Origin: CAYPNF01 sp964411985
GTDB lineage: Bacteria > Verrucomicrobiota > Verrucomicrobiia > Limisphaerales > J093
Direction: 5' to 3'
Assembly (NCBI GenBank): GCA_964411985.1
Contig: CAYPNF010000043.1
Span: forward strand, 10,823 to 74,822
DNA length: 64,000 nt
The notes beneath the pieces are model-generated. The model saw nothing but the letters and a program-made list of their open reading frames with translations. It had not been told where the DNA came from and did not search any database. This document shows, in pieces, positions 17,612 to 26,367 of the stretch (position 1 is the stretch's first letter; the number at the start of each line of letters is the position of its first letter). Position numbers and translations under genes: made by a program.

Positions 17612-19321
17612 ATGGGAACCATGCCCCACTCCCAACTCTGCTGTCTGCTGCTCGGCCTGACCTCGGCGACCCTTCTTCACGCCGCCACCCCCTCCCTGCC
17701 CTCCACCCTTCGTCTGAGTGACGTCACCAAGCAAACAGGCATCGATTTTGTCCACACCGACGGAAGTTCGGGGCAACGCTACATCGTGGAAACCGTGAGC
17801 GCCGGTCTGGCTACTTTCGATTATGATCGTGATGGTCGCATCGACATTTTCTTTCTGAACGGCGCGCCGCTGAAGGGTACCAAAGCAGACTCCGCACCCA
17901 CCTGCAAACTGTACCGGAACGAAGGGAATTGGAAGTTCACCGACGTCACCAGGCAAGCCGGACTCGCCGTCACCTGTTACGCGCTTGGGGTGGCTATAGG
18001 AGACTACGACAATGACGGCTTCCAGGATATCTACCTCAATAACTTCGGCACCAACTTGCTCTTTCTTAACAAAGGGAACGGCACCTTCACAGATGTCACC
18101 GCCAAGGCTGGGGTCGCGGACGTAGATCACGTGGGAGCGGGAGCCTGCTTCCTTGACATGGACGGAGATGGTTTTCTCGATCTCTTTGTGGGCCACTATG
18201 TAGATTTCACCTACGAGAAGCATCACATCGTCCGTTTCAATGGGTTTCCCGCCTACGTCGGCCCGCTTGACTACCCCACCACCGTAAACCAGCTTTACCG
18301 GAACCGAGGAGATGGGACTTTCATGGATTTCTCCGAAAAATCCGGAGTTGCGAACCACAAGGGCGCGGCGATGGGGATGGTGTGCGGGGACTTCGACGAG
18401 GACGGCGACACGGATATCTGCGTGGGAAATGATGAGACGGGCAACTTCCTCTTTGTGAACGACGGGAAGGGAGTCTTCAAGGAGGCGGGGCTCCTCAGCG
18501 GCATCGCCTACGATTTCAACGGGCAAGCGCATGGCACCATGGGCGTGGAATGTGCGGACTTCGACAACGATGGACGGTTGGATCTTTTTGTGACGTCGTT
18601 TCAGCGCGAATCTCCGATTCTCTTTCGGAACCTCGGGAAAGGAATGTTCGAAGATGTCACAACCTCGGCGGGGGTCCATGCAGGCATGCATGCCCTGGTC
18701 ACCTGGGGTTGCGGATTGGTGGATTTCGACAACGACGGAAACCGGGACCTCTTCGTGGCGGCAGGCCACCTTCAGGACAATGTGGAATCGTACGACACGT
18801 CGACCACCTACCATCAGAAAAACCAACTTCTCAAGAACCTGGGCGGCGGCAAATTCCAAAGTGTGACCCACGACTGTGGCAACGGGCTGGACGTAGTCCT
18901 CAGCAGCCGCGGCGCAGCGTTCGACGACCTGGACAACGATGGCCGGATCGATGTCGTCATCCTCAACTCCCGACGTGAACCCACCGTTCTACGAAATGAA
19001 TCCACTGGAACAAATCACTGGCTCCAGATCGAACTGCAAGGGACGAAGGCGAATCGGGATGCTGTGGGCGCCAAGGTCAACGTTACTTCAGAGAATCTCA
19101 CCCTGGTGGATGAAGTTCACAGTGGCCGGAGTTACCAAAGCCACTACGGTTCACGCCTCCATTTCGGCATCGGTTCCCGCACCCGCGTGGACCGAATCGA
19201 GGTGCGTTGGCCAGGCGGCGGGTCAGAAGTGGTCCGACCGGACGGCGTAAACCGCATCGTCCGCATTGCACAGGGACAGGGCATCGTTCCCAACCCCGCA
19301 CCGCCGCCGGCTGGGAAATAA
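17612..19321 (+). CDS. CRTAC1 family secreted protein (FG-GAP/VCBS repeats, ASPIC/UnbV domain)
   Basis: 569 residues, signal peptide about 1-24. Seven VCBS/FG-GAP repeats (for example D-Y-D-R-D-G-R-I-D-I and D-M-D-G-D-G-F-L-D-L) make up a propeller, and a C-terminal ASPIC/UnbV domain (about 469-548) ends with I-E-V-R-W-P-G-G. It has one unit, unlike the double protein encoded at 9171-12812. It starts immediately after the TPR gene with no spacer. Repeat loops look intact for metal binding. Function inferred only as surface binding. Confidence 0.93.
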   Translation: MGTMPHSQLCCLLLGLTSATLLHAATPSLPSTLRLSDVTKQTGIDFVHTDGSSGQRYIVETVSAGLATFDYDRDGRIDIFFLNGAPLKGTKADSAPTCKLYRNEGNWKFTDVTRQAGLAVTCYALGVAIGDYDNDGFQDIYLNNFGTNLLFLNKGNGTFTDVTAKAGVADVDHVGAGACFLDMDGDGFLDLFVGHYVDFTYEKHHIVRFNGFPAYVGPLDYPTTVNQLYRNRGDGTFMDFSEKSGVANHKGAAMGMVCGDFDEDGDTDICVGNDETGNFLFVNDGKGVFKEAGLLSGIAYDFNGQAHGTMGVECADFDNDGRLDLFVTSFQRESPILFRNLGKGMFEDVTTSAGVHAGMHALVTWGCGLVDFDNDGNRDLFVAAGHLQDNVESYDTSTTYHQKNQLLKNLGGGKFQSVTHDCGNGLDVVLSSRGAAFDDLDNDGRIDVVILNSRREPTVLRNESTGTNHWLQIELQGTKANRDAVGAKVNVTSENLTLVDEVHSGRSYQSHYGSRLHFGIGSRTRVDRIEVRWPGGGSEVVRPDGVNRIVRIAQGQGIVPNPAPPPAGK

Positions 19322-19364
19322 CAGGGGGCGCTGCGGGAGTCTCCCATTCGCACTTAACCCCCTG
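19322..19364. terminator. Possible bidirectional terminator between convergent genes
   Basis: CAGGGGG (19322-19328) pairs with CCCCCTG (19358-19364), enclosing a small GGGAG/CTCCC hairpin (19335-19345). It overlaps the last codons of the symporter gene on the minus strand. No T-run. Confidence 0.3.
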
Positions 19365-20925
19365 CACGCCTGCGAAAGAGCAGTCGATCCGCCATCCAGG
19401 TGGTGGTGAAGGTAGCCACAGTTCCGATCAGGGTATACCAGGGCCAAAACACCTGAGCGCCGAACGTCTCCTGCCACCAGGCCTGGCTCCAACTCATGCG
19501 GGGGAGGATTTGGATGGAGATCATCAGAAGCACGCTCAAGCCCATGCCCGTCACCAGGGAGCGCGCGGAAAAACCGCGCCAGAAAACGGCCATCAACAAC
19601 CCCCCGAGCAGCGCCCCACTGGTCAAACCCCGCAAGGCAAAGGCGGCGTTCAGCACAAACGCCACTTCACGGCTCAGGTAGGCCACCACGACCAGCAGCG
19701 CCGCCCAACCCACAGTGGAGTACTTACTAAAGTCCAAATAGAATCCTTCCGGCCGCCCTTTCCACGCGTGACGCAGAAAATCCATCGTGGAGACTGAAGA
19801 CAGGGAGGTCAGGGCGGAACTGACTGACGACATCGCCGCGGAGAGAATCGCCACAATGAGGAATCCCTTGAGCCAATGAGGGACCGCGGTGATCATGAAG
19901 ATGGGGAAGATGAAATCATTCGCTTTGATACCGGAGCCTTCTTTCACCTCCGGAACAGGGATGGCGATGGCATGGTGTTGGTAGTACACCCACAACATGG
20001 CTCCTGCCACCAGGAAGATCAGAAACAAGGGGAAGATCAAAACCGCGCTCAACGCGAGAGCCTTCCGCCCGTCGGCGACGTTCCGGCAAGCGAGCACCCG
20101 TTGCACGATCAACTGCTCGGCTCCGTGGGAGGACATGACCTGGATCGTCCCCCCCACGATTCCCATCCAAATGTTGAACGGCGCTGCGAGTACTGCCTGA
20201 GCGAAACCCTTGATACCACGGCTCTCCACCAGATCCAGATGCGTCGTGAGCCAGGCTAACTTGCCGGCCGCACTGGCCTCCTGAAACACGGCTGAGAAAC
20301 CGCCCTCCACCAGGCTGGGAATGTAGAATACCGCAAAGAGACCCCCCGCCAGAAATAGCCCAAACTGCACGGCATCGGTCCAGATCACGGCCTTGACCCC
20401 CCCGATGTAGGTGTAGATCAGCGACAGGGCGACAAACAGAATGATGGCGGGAAGCACCTGGACCCCCAACATGAGTTGAACGGGAATACAGGCCACGTAG
20501 ACCCGAACCCCCGCAGCCAGCGTCTCGCTCAGCAGGAACAGCCCACCCGCCATCTGCCGTGCGCCCGGGCCAAAGGCATCCCCGAAGAGCTGATAAGGCG
20601 AATAAATCTCCCCGCGAAAATAGTGTGGTACCAGCCAGATGGCCAAAATGATGCGGGCAAGGACATACCCCACAATCATCTGGATGAACATCAGGTTTCC
20701 ACCGTAGGCCATCGCCGGAACCCCAATCACGGTCAGTGCGCTGGTCTCGGCCGCCACGATGGAGAAACCTATTCCCCACCATGGCACACTCCGACTCCCC
20801 AGGAAGTAGTCCCTTGTGTTGCGCTGGTCGCGTCCAAAGGAAATCCCCAGCCCAATCATGCCGGCGAGGTAGGCAAGGATCACCAACCAATCCGCGGCAT
20901 TTAAGAAACCGGTCGAGGCAGGCAT
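19354..20925 (-). CDS. Sodium:solute symporter (SSS family)
   Basis: 523 residues from the ATG at 20925. The protein has about 13-14 hydrophobic segments, beginning A-D-W-L-V-I-L-A-Y-L-A-G-M-I-G-L-G, with the SSS hallmarks R-D-Y-F-L-G-S-R-S-V-P-W-W and F-S-I-V-A-A-E-T-S-A near the N-terminus and S-A-A-M-S-S-V-S-S-A-L-T-S-L-S in the middle (sodium site region). It should import a sugar, sialic acid, or similar solute with sodium; the substrate cannot be read. Its start lies 25 bases inside the end of the UreF-like gene upstream, implying translational coupling. Confidence 0.9.
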   Translation of the reverse strand: MPASTGFLNAADWLVILAYLAGMIGLGISFGRDQRNTRDYFLGSRSVPWWGIGFSIVAAETSALTVIGVPAMAYGGNLMFIQMIVGYVLARIILAIWLVPHYFRGEIYSPYQLFGDAFGPGARQMAGGLFLLSETLAAGVRVYVACIPVQLMLGVQVLPAIILFVALSLIYTYIGGVKAVIWTDAVQFGLFLAGGLFAVFYIPSLVEGGFSAVFQEASAAGKLAWLTTHLDLVESRGIKGFAQAVLAAPFNIWMGIVGGTIQVMSSHGAEQLIVQRVLACRNVADGRKALALSAVLIFPLFLIFLVAGAMLWVYYQHHAIAIPVPEVKEGSGIKANDFIFPIFMITAVPHWLKGFLIVAILSAAMSSVSSALTSLSSVSTMDFLRHAWKGRPEGFYLDFSKYSTVGWAALLVVVAYLSREVAFVLNAAFALRGLTSGALLGGLLMAVFWRGFSARSLVTGMGLSVLLMISIQILPRMSWSQAWWQETFGAQVFWPWYTLIGTVATFTTTWMADRLLFRRRAGG

Positions 20926-21581
20926 ACGACACCTTGGACGCTGGAATCGGGCGGTTCCGTGCGGAGGACTCCTTCCATGGCAGCCTCCAACCCACTGAAG
21001 GCCACCTCCAACACGCTGCCAACCTCGGCTTCGGTGAGAGAAAGACCGGAGGCCGACGTCGCAACGAAACCGTGAAGGGTCTGTCTGGCGTAATGGAGCA
21101 AGCCCTGTCGATGCGGGAAGGAATAGACTCCGAGGACGAGTCCATAAACGACCGTGTGCCAACCGTGGGCCCGGCCGCCATCCAACGCTTCGAGGTAGCG
21201 CTGAACCACACGCGAGTCTTTCAACGGGCGGAGCCTGCGCAACTGAGAGCGCCCCACTGCTTTGCTGGCGTCAGCGAACTCCTTAACCAAAGGCTCCCGC
21301 CCTACCCGGCGATCCAAATCGATCAATTCCCGGGCCTGGCCGACCGCCGTCAGGCGAGCCGCCTGCAGCACCACGGGCCATTCCAGCGGAACCAGCAACC
21401 GTTCCCGGTACTGCTCGAGAAAACGCCCCAAGTCAGCAACAGAACCCACGGTCGGCCAATCTGACCGCGTCGAAGTCATCGCCAGCAGGCGATGAGGTGA
21501 CCCCAGGCGTGCCACCAAAGGGTGAGGGTCCGCCCTCAGTAGGGCGGCTTTCTCTTCGACCATTTCCAGTTTCACAGACAT
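20901..21581 (-). CDS. UreF-like protein, N-terminal motif missing
   Basis: Up to 226 residues; the start is uncertain (M at 21581 or an internal Met near residue 35). The centre and C-terminus resemble urease accessory protein UreF: A-R-E-L-I-D-L-D, then E-F-A-D-A-S-K-A-V-G-R-S-Q-L, then G-W-H-T-V-V-Y-G-L-V-L-G and H-Y-A-R-Q-T-L-H-G-F-V. UreF normally works with UreG/UreD/UreE in nickel insertion into urease. None of these, nor urease, is present here, and the usual F-P-x-G-x-x-x-H-S-x-G-L-E segment at the N-terminus is absent. It may be a divergent paralogue with another partner or a decaying gene. The 3' end overlaps the symporter start by 25 bases. Confidence 0.6.
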   Translation of the reverse strand: MSVKLEMVEEKAALLRADPHPLVARLGSPHRLLAMTSTRSDWPTVGSVADLGRFLEQYRERLLVPLEWPVVLQAARLTAVGQARELIDLDRRVGREPLVKEFADASKAVGRSQLRRLRPLKDSRVVQRYLEALDGGRAHGWHTVVYGLVLGVYSFPHRQGLLHYARQTLHGFVATSASGLSLTEAEVGSVLEVAFSGLEAAMEGVLRTEPPDSSVQGVVCLPRPVS

Positions 21582-21668
21582 GCTGTTTTCCGACAGAACT
21601 CGGGGAACCTACTCGCGTCCCCAGCAATGCGCCAGCAGGATTTCTCCAGCCGTGGTCGGTCCGTCAGT

Positions 21669-21698
21669 CGGCAGGCTGCGGAGAGCGCGGCCCTACCG
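21669..21698 (+). repeat. Dispersed repeat, copy 2
   Basis: Second copy of the intergenic repeat described at 3839-3868: 17 identical bases (GGCAGGCTGCGGAGAGC) followed by a related CCCTACCG tail. Confidence 0.4.
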
Positions 21699-21793
21699 TT
21701 GGCGATTTTTGGGCTTGTTGTCCTGTTGCCCGCAGGAGGGAAAGCCCATGCCCGTTCGCCCAGGGAAGCGGCGCTTGAGGTGGGTTGAGTTGT

Positions 21794-21821
21794 TTGACTC
21801 TGCGGTAAATCGGGGCATGAT
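21794..21821 (+). promoter_or_regulatory. Candidate promoter directly before the GH20-like gene
   Basis: TTGACT (21794-21799), 16-base spacer, CATGAT (21816-21821). The ATG at 21828 follows after only 6 bases and no Shine-Dalgarno is visible, so the mRNA could be leaderless. Confidence 0.35.
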
Positions 21822-21827
21822 CACGCC

Positions 21828-23594
21828 ATGAGCCTTCAGGGTTGCAGCGAAGAATCGGATGACCTCAACCGGAGAACGTTCCTGAAGGTTGCCGGCGTTG
21901 CGGCGGTCGGCGTGGGCTGGCCCGGGTGCGCGTCCTCCCAAACCAAAAACGCTACCGATCCCGCCGCCGTCCGAGTCAAGGTTTCTCCCTCCACCTCCCC
22001 ACTCGTCGCTCGTGCGTTCGCGATTCTCAAAGAGCGAATGGAAGAGCGTTGTGCAGCGAAGGTGATCGAGGTTCGCGACCGGGCGCAAATTCTCCTGACG
22101 CTGGATGACCGCATCCCGGCCGAAGCCTTCCGGATAGACCAAGTTGGCACCGCCGTACAGATTACGGGCGGCTCCTCGCGAGGTTTGCTTTACGGGGTGG
22201 GGAAATTTCTGCGGACCAGCCGATACGACGGGACATTTCAACCATCGGCGTGGCGGGGAACCTCGAAGCCGCGCGGTTCGGTGCGCGGCGTGTATTTTGC
22301 CAGTCATTTTCACAATTGGTACGTCCAAGCATCTGAATCCCAGCTGACCCGTTACCTGGAGGACCTGGCCCTCTGGGGGGTGAATGCCATCATGGTCATC
22401 TTTCCGATGATCAACCTTCAGGACTGGCGCGATCCGGAGGCTGGGCCGGCCATGGACATGGTGCGCAAATATGCGCGAGCCGCCCGGGCGCTGGGAATGC
22501 AGTTTGCCACGGGCATCAACAACACGATGTTCATCGGCGCGCCAGCGAATATTCGGGCGAAGCGACTGGCCGACCCAACCGGGCGTCGCGGCAACAGCGG
22601 CCATCCCATCTGCCCCAGCCATCCGGAAGGGCACGCCTACCTGATGGAGAATGCCCGTCGACTCTTCGCTGAGCTGGCCGGCGTCGGCCTCGACCTTCTG
22701 GTCCACTGGCCGTACGACGAAGGCGGTTGCGCCTGTGAGCGGTGCCAGCCCTGGGGTTGCAACGGTTATCTGAAGCTGTCGCGCGATCTGACGGACCTTG
22801 GCCGGAGCTACTTCCCCAAACTGAGAACGGTCCTCAGCACTTGGATGTTCGACACACCGCCCGAAAGCGAGTGGCAGGGGTTGACCGACGCCCTGGCGAA
22901 GCCCGAGCGTTGGGTGGATTACATTCTTGCTGATTCCCATGAGGATTTCCCTCGGTATCCATTGGAGGTCGGTGTCCCCGGCCAACTGCCGCTCCTCAAC
23001 TTCCCCGAAATCAGCATGTGGGGAAACTGGCCTTGGGGCGGGTTTGGCGCGAACCCGTTGCCCACCCGTATTCAGCGTCTTTGGGATCAGGTGAAGCATG
23101 TGGTTCAGGGCGGTTTCCCTTATAGCGAGGGCATCTATGAGGACTTGAACAAGGCGGTGGAGGTTCAGTTCTATTGGGATCCCGACCGATCGGCGCGAGC
23201 AACGTTGGAGGAATACATCGCGTATGAGTTCGGGTCAGGAGTTACGGAGGACGTGCTGGCCATGATCGACATACTCGAGAGCTCAGCGTCGTGCTCTTAC
23301 CGGAAGCAGTCTGTGAACACGGCGGCAGTGCTGCGGGCGTTTCAACTTGCGGAAGTGTTGAACGCCCGTCTGCCAGACTGGGCGAAACGAAGCTGGCGCT
23401 GGGAAATCCTGCATCTACGTGCGGTGCTGGATCGCGAGCGGTTTGCAGGTGGCGGGTTGGAGACGCCCACTGCCGAGGCGGCCATGCTCCGGCTGATGGA
23501 GCTGTACCACTGCCAACTCGAAACGGAGGACCCGTACCATCATCGCGTCCGTCCACCGCTGCGCCGAGCCGTAAGCCGGGCCGGCACGAAATGA
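21828..23594 (+). CDS. Secreted glycoside-hydrolase-like protein (GH20/GH67-type fold)
   Basis: 588 residues with a twin-arginine signal (N-R-R-T-F-L-K-V at 14-21, followed by A-G-V-A-A-V-G-V-G and a cysteine in P-G-C-A that could be a lipobox). A small N-terminal domain (about 45-140) resembles the GH20b/alpha-glucuronidase N-terminal domain (G-S-S-R-G-L-L-Y-G-V-G-K-F-L). A barrel-like domain follows (R-G-V-Y-F-A-S-H-F-H-N-W-Y; W-G-V-N-A-I-M-V-I-F-P). A Cys-rich motif (H-W-P-Y-D-E-G-G-C-A-C-E-R-C) is in the centre. It probably acts on glycans outside the cytoplasm; the exact family and catalytic residues are not certain. Confidence 0.7.
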   Translation: MSLQGCSEESDDLNRRTFLKVAGVAAVGVGWPGCASSQTKNATDPAAVRVKVSPSTSPLVARAFAILKERMEERCAAKVIEVRDRAQILLTLDDRIPAEAFRIDQVGTAVQITGGSSRGLLYGVGKFLRTSRYDGTFQPSAWRGTSKPRGSVRGVYFASHFHNWYVQASESQLTRYLEDLALWGVNAIMVIFPMINLQDWRDPEAGPAMDMVRKYARAARALGMQFATGINNTMFIGAPANIRAKRLADPTGRRGNSGHPICPSHPEGHAYLMENARRLFAELAGVGLDLLVHWPYDEGGCACERCQPWGCNGYLKLSRDLTDLGRSYFPKLRTVLSTWMFDTPPESEWQGLTDALAKPERWVDYILADSHEDFPRYPLEVGVPGQLPLLNFPEISMWGNWPWGGFGANPLPTRIQRLWDQVKHVVQGGFPYSEGIYEDLNKAVEVQFYWDPDRSARATLEEYIAYEFGSGVTEDVLAMIDILESSASCSYRKQSVNTAAVLRAFQLAEVLNARLPDWAKRSWRWEILHLRAVLDRERFAGGGLETPTAEAAMLRLMELYHCQLETEDPYHHRVRPPLRRAVSRAGTK

Positions 23595-23792
23595 GGAGGG
23601 TGGTGGATGGGGAGGAGCAGTCACGGGCTGCCGTCAGGTTAATGAGAATGCTGCGACTCCTGCACGCATACTCACCAAGCCATGTGAGGTCTCGTGAACC
23701 ACCGCGTGGTCGCCTGCCAATCGTACCGTTGACCCGGAACCTGGATCGGCAAAGATCCCGGGTGGGGTGGCCGCCGGGGCTGCAGGCAGGGA

Positions 23793-25358
23793 CTATCTCC
23801 TGCTCGGCGGGGGTAGAAGCCCGAGGACGTGCTCCGCACCCTGGGCGTCGTAGGTTAGGTATTCGAGCCCCTCGGGGGTCTCCCGGAAGCCGTAGTTACC
23901 GGGGGAATCCTCCTCGTGCACCAGGCCTCCTTGGAGTTCGTTGGTCCAACGCCCACCATTCCAGCTGTGCTCCCAGGGTTTGGAACTTACGAGGGTCGAC
24001 GCACTGGTCAGAATGCTTCTGGCGCGCGCTGCGGTGAGATTCGTTTCGTCCCCCAAGAACCAATAGGGTTCATCCAGGTTGCGATGGGTGAACAACCCAG
24101 GGCTGTGCACAAGCCGCACCTTCGTTTTGGGGAGAACCACGTATACAGCTCCGAGCACGACCAAGCTTACCGCGAGCGCGATGGCATTTCTCCTGAGCCA
24201 TAGGGGTCCGTCGGAGGGCCATATCCACGTCAACCAGACACCGGCGAGAAGCAGGCAGGATGCAACATTCAGCGCGATCGTCCAAGCGCCGCCAGGACTG
24301 AAGCGGAGGCTCCCCTTCTCGCAGAAGGGCCGCCAGCGCAGGAGGACGTCTTCGCGCATGTCCGCCGGGCTAAGCGTCGCAGAGAGCTTGGTGGCCACCG
24401 GGGAGCCATCGACCCATTTGCGCAACAAGGGATGCTGGATGGAGAGCCCATGGGATTTGCCATAAGCCCAGTCTTTGGCTTTGCCGGGATATTCCGGCCG
24501 GGCGCAACGTTCGACCTTGAAGTGAGAGGCCAAAGCCTGGCCGTCACCGAAAACATAGAGTTCGACCCGGAGCGGGCCGGAGTCGATCCCGGTGAGGAGC
24601 ATCGGATAAACTGGCTCCGCGGTCTTGAAGGTGAACGAAAGAGGGTGAACCGCGTTGGTCTGAGCGCTGGATTGGGCCAGGTGGAGCTTCGAGGCCACGA
24701 AGACCCAGCCATTAGTGACGTAATGCCGGAGTACTGGTTCGAGGTTGGTTGAGGTCACGTAGCCGTTGGCGTTCAGCCAGAGTTCAACGGCGAGCGCGTT
24801 GGTGGAGGCGATGGTGGTGGTCTCGAACACGCCCACCGTACGACGTTCCAGGACAGAGACACCCTGCTGCGAAACCGCAGTCGAATCCGACGCACTGGCT
24901 GTGGCCTTCGCTAGCTGGGGCCCGAACGTGAGGTAGAGAAGGAGCAGACAAATGCCGAGGGCGAGAAGCCCATAAGCACCAGCCCGGCCTGCGGCACGGA
25001 TCACAAAGATGGCCAATAGAAGGAGGGCAGCCACTATGTAATATTTGGTGACGCGGTGAACGATTCTCGGCTGGAAAAGAACCTGAAGCGTCGGGAAGAG
25101 GCCGGTGGTGGCCGGTTCGATGACGGGTTGGCTGGGGAGCGGCACCACCCAGGCGAAGTTCGTTCCGGACCCGGCGAACCTCGTCTCGATGACGAGGCGC
25201 TCCGTTTGGTTGGAGAAATGGATGAGCGCCCGTTGATCGGGGATGCGCACCTCCGCCTGCAGAGCGGTAGGGAAGACCTTGCCATCAGCCAAAGCGATGG
25301 TCGCCAGCCAAGATACCAGGAGGCTGAGCCAAGCGAGGCGCACTGTTTCGGCAGCCAT
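23793..25358 (-). CDS. DUF2330-like membrane protein
   Basis: 521 residues from the ATG at 25358, which precedes a signal peptide (L-L-V-S-W-L-A-T-I-A-L-A-D-G-K-V-F). A longer frame to 25571 is rejected because it would bury the signal. The opening of the mature protein (Q-R-A-L-I-H-F-S-N-Q-T-E-R-L-V-I-E-T, then N-F-A-W-V-V-P-L-P) is typical of DUF2330. Two hydrophobic helices lie at about 107-150 and others at about 385-430. Family function is unknown. The gene is alone, convergent with the GH20-like gene. Confidence 0.75.
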   Translation of the reverse strand: MAAETVRLAWLSLLVSWLATIALADGKVFPTALQAEVRIPDQRALIHFSNQTERLVIETRFAGSGTNFAWVVPLPSQPVIEPATTGLFPTLQVLFQPRIVHRVTKYYIVAALLLLAIFVIRAAGRAGAYGLLALGICLLLLYLTFGPQLAKATASASDSTAVSQQGVSVLERRTVGVFETTTIASTNALAVELWLNANGYVTSTNLEPVLRHYVTNGWVFVASKLHLAQSSAQTNAVHPLSFTFKTAEPVYPMLLTGIDSGPLRVELYVFGDGQALASHFKVERCARPEYPGKAKDWAYGKSHGLSIQHPLLRKWVDGSPVATKLSATLSPADMREDVLLRWRPFCEKGSLRFSPGGAWTIALNVASCLLLAGVWLTWIWPSDGPLWLRRNAIALAVSLVVLGAVYVVLPKTKVRLVHSPGLFTHRNLDEPYWFLGDETNLTAARARSILTSASTLVSSKPWEHSWNGGRWTNELQGGLVHEEDSPGNYGFRETPEGLEYLTYDAQGAEHVLGLLPPPSRR

Positions 25359-25605
25359 GGGTGTGATTAAAGCACAACTTGTGCCGAGGTGGCCAGGGGT
25401 TTGGTCTTTTACGAACGGTCGGGACACGGGGTGCGCGATCCTTCCTGGCAGAGGGCCTGCCTGGAGAATGCGGAAGGGAGACCGAGCGGATCTTGAAAGA
25501 AGATCAGTGGCGGATGCCAGGGGCCAAGGTCGGCTCGGTTCGGAGCATGAGATGAAAGAATAATGAACCATGCTATGGATGACCGCTTTAGTCGTGTGAT
25601 CGATC

Positions 25606-25634
25606 TTGCCAGGTGGTTAGGAGAGCTTTAGACT
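25606..25634 (+). promoter_or_regulatory. Candidate promoter of the toxin-antitoxin module
   Basis: TTGCCA (25606-25611), 17-base spacer, TAGACT (25629-25634), about 30 bases before the antitoxin ATG. Confidence 0.45.
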
Positions 25635-25664
25635 AGTCTCTGACCGGTCATCTATTTCATTCTT

Positions 25665-25916
25665 ATGCCCACAGTGATTGCCGCCTCGGAAGCCAAAGCC
25701 AAATTCTCCGAGTTGCTCGAGCGTGTTCAACACGGAGAGTCGTTCTCGATTACCCTCCATGGCGAAGAAGCCGCCAAACTCCTTCCCGCCAAACGCTCGA
25801 GCCGGGAGGAGATTCAAGTTCTCATCAAGAGAATAAAGACATCGCGTAGCACGCTCAATGCGCCTGGACAGAAAAGACTCACCATCAAGGCGCTCATTGA
25901 CGAGGGTCGGCCATGA
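25665..25916 (+). CDS. Phd/YefM-type antitoxin
   Basis: 83 residues. The N-terminal half has the Phd/YefM DNA-binding pattern (A-S-E-A-K-A-K-F-S-E-L-L-E-R-V-Q-H-G-E-S-F-like run, then H-G-E-E-A-A-K-L-L-P). The C-terminal tail would wrap the toxin. The stop overlaps the toxin start (ATGA, 25913-25916), the standard order antitoxin then toxin. Such antitoxins repress their own promoter, possibly at the box at 25606-25634. Confidence 0.88.
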   Translation: MPTVIAASEAKAKFSELLERVQHGESFSITLHGEEAAKLLPAKRSSREEIQVLIKRIKTSRSTLNAPGQKRLTIKALIDEGRP

Positions 25917-26335
25917 ACTTCGTGCTCGACTCGTCACTGGCACTAGCGTTTGTCTTCCAAGACGAGGCTACCGAGGCAACCGATGAGGTTCTGGACAGTC
26001 TGGGCGAGGGGGCGGTGGCCTTCGTGCCCGCCCTTTGGTTTTGGGAGGTGGCGAATGTCATGCTTACCGCCGAACGCCGCAAACGCTTACTTCCGGCAGC
26101 TGCCCACCGCCACCTCGCTCAGCTCAAGAGCCTGCCTATCGAGGTGGACGAAACCGCGATCGATCAGGCATGGACTCTCACGCAGAGCTTGGCCCAGAAG
26201 CACGGCTTGAGTAGTTACGACGCCACTTACCTTGAAATGGCTATTCGTCGCACGCTTAGCCTCGGATCGCTCGACAGCCGACTTCGTGGAGCGGCCAAAG
26301 CGGAAAATGTAGCTCTGCTCCCCAAGGTGCTTTGA
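25913..26335 (+). CDS. VapC-type PIN-domain ribonuclease toxin
   Basis: 140 residues with the acidic PIN cluster Asp6, Glu45, Asp103 and Asp121, which bind the metal for RNA cleavage. Key segments are V-L-D-S-S-L-A-L (4-11), F-W-E-V-A-N (43-48), S-S-Y-D-A-T-Y (100-106) and L-D-S-R-L (120-124). VapC toxins cleave tRNA or rRNA when freed from the antitoxin. Start codon overlaps the antitoxin stop by 4 bases. All catalytic residues are intact, so the module looks functional. Confidence 0.9.
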   Translation: MNFVLDSSLALAFVFQDEATEATDEVLDSLGEGAVAFVPALWFWEVANVMLTAERRKRLLPAAAHRHLAQLKSLPIEVDETAIDQAWTLTQSLAQKHGLSSYDATYLEMAIRRTLSLGSLDSRLRGAAKAENVALLPKVL

Positions 26336-26367
26336 GAGGCTCGGTTCAGGGCAAGAAGTGGATTAAT

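Noticed and set aside
16910..18871. A 653-codon open frame on the minus strand across the TPR and CRTAC1 genes
   Set aside because: It is antisense to two well-supported genes, lacks a signal or family motif, and its length is explained by high GC and repetitive Asp/Gly codons.
25359..25571. An N-terminal extension of the DUF2330 protein
   Set aside because: The signal peptide begins at the ATG at 25358; the extension would place it inside the protein.
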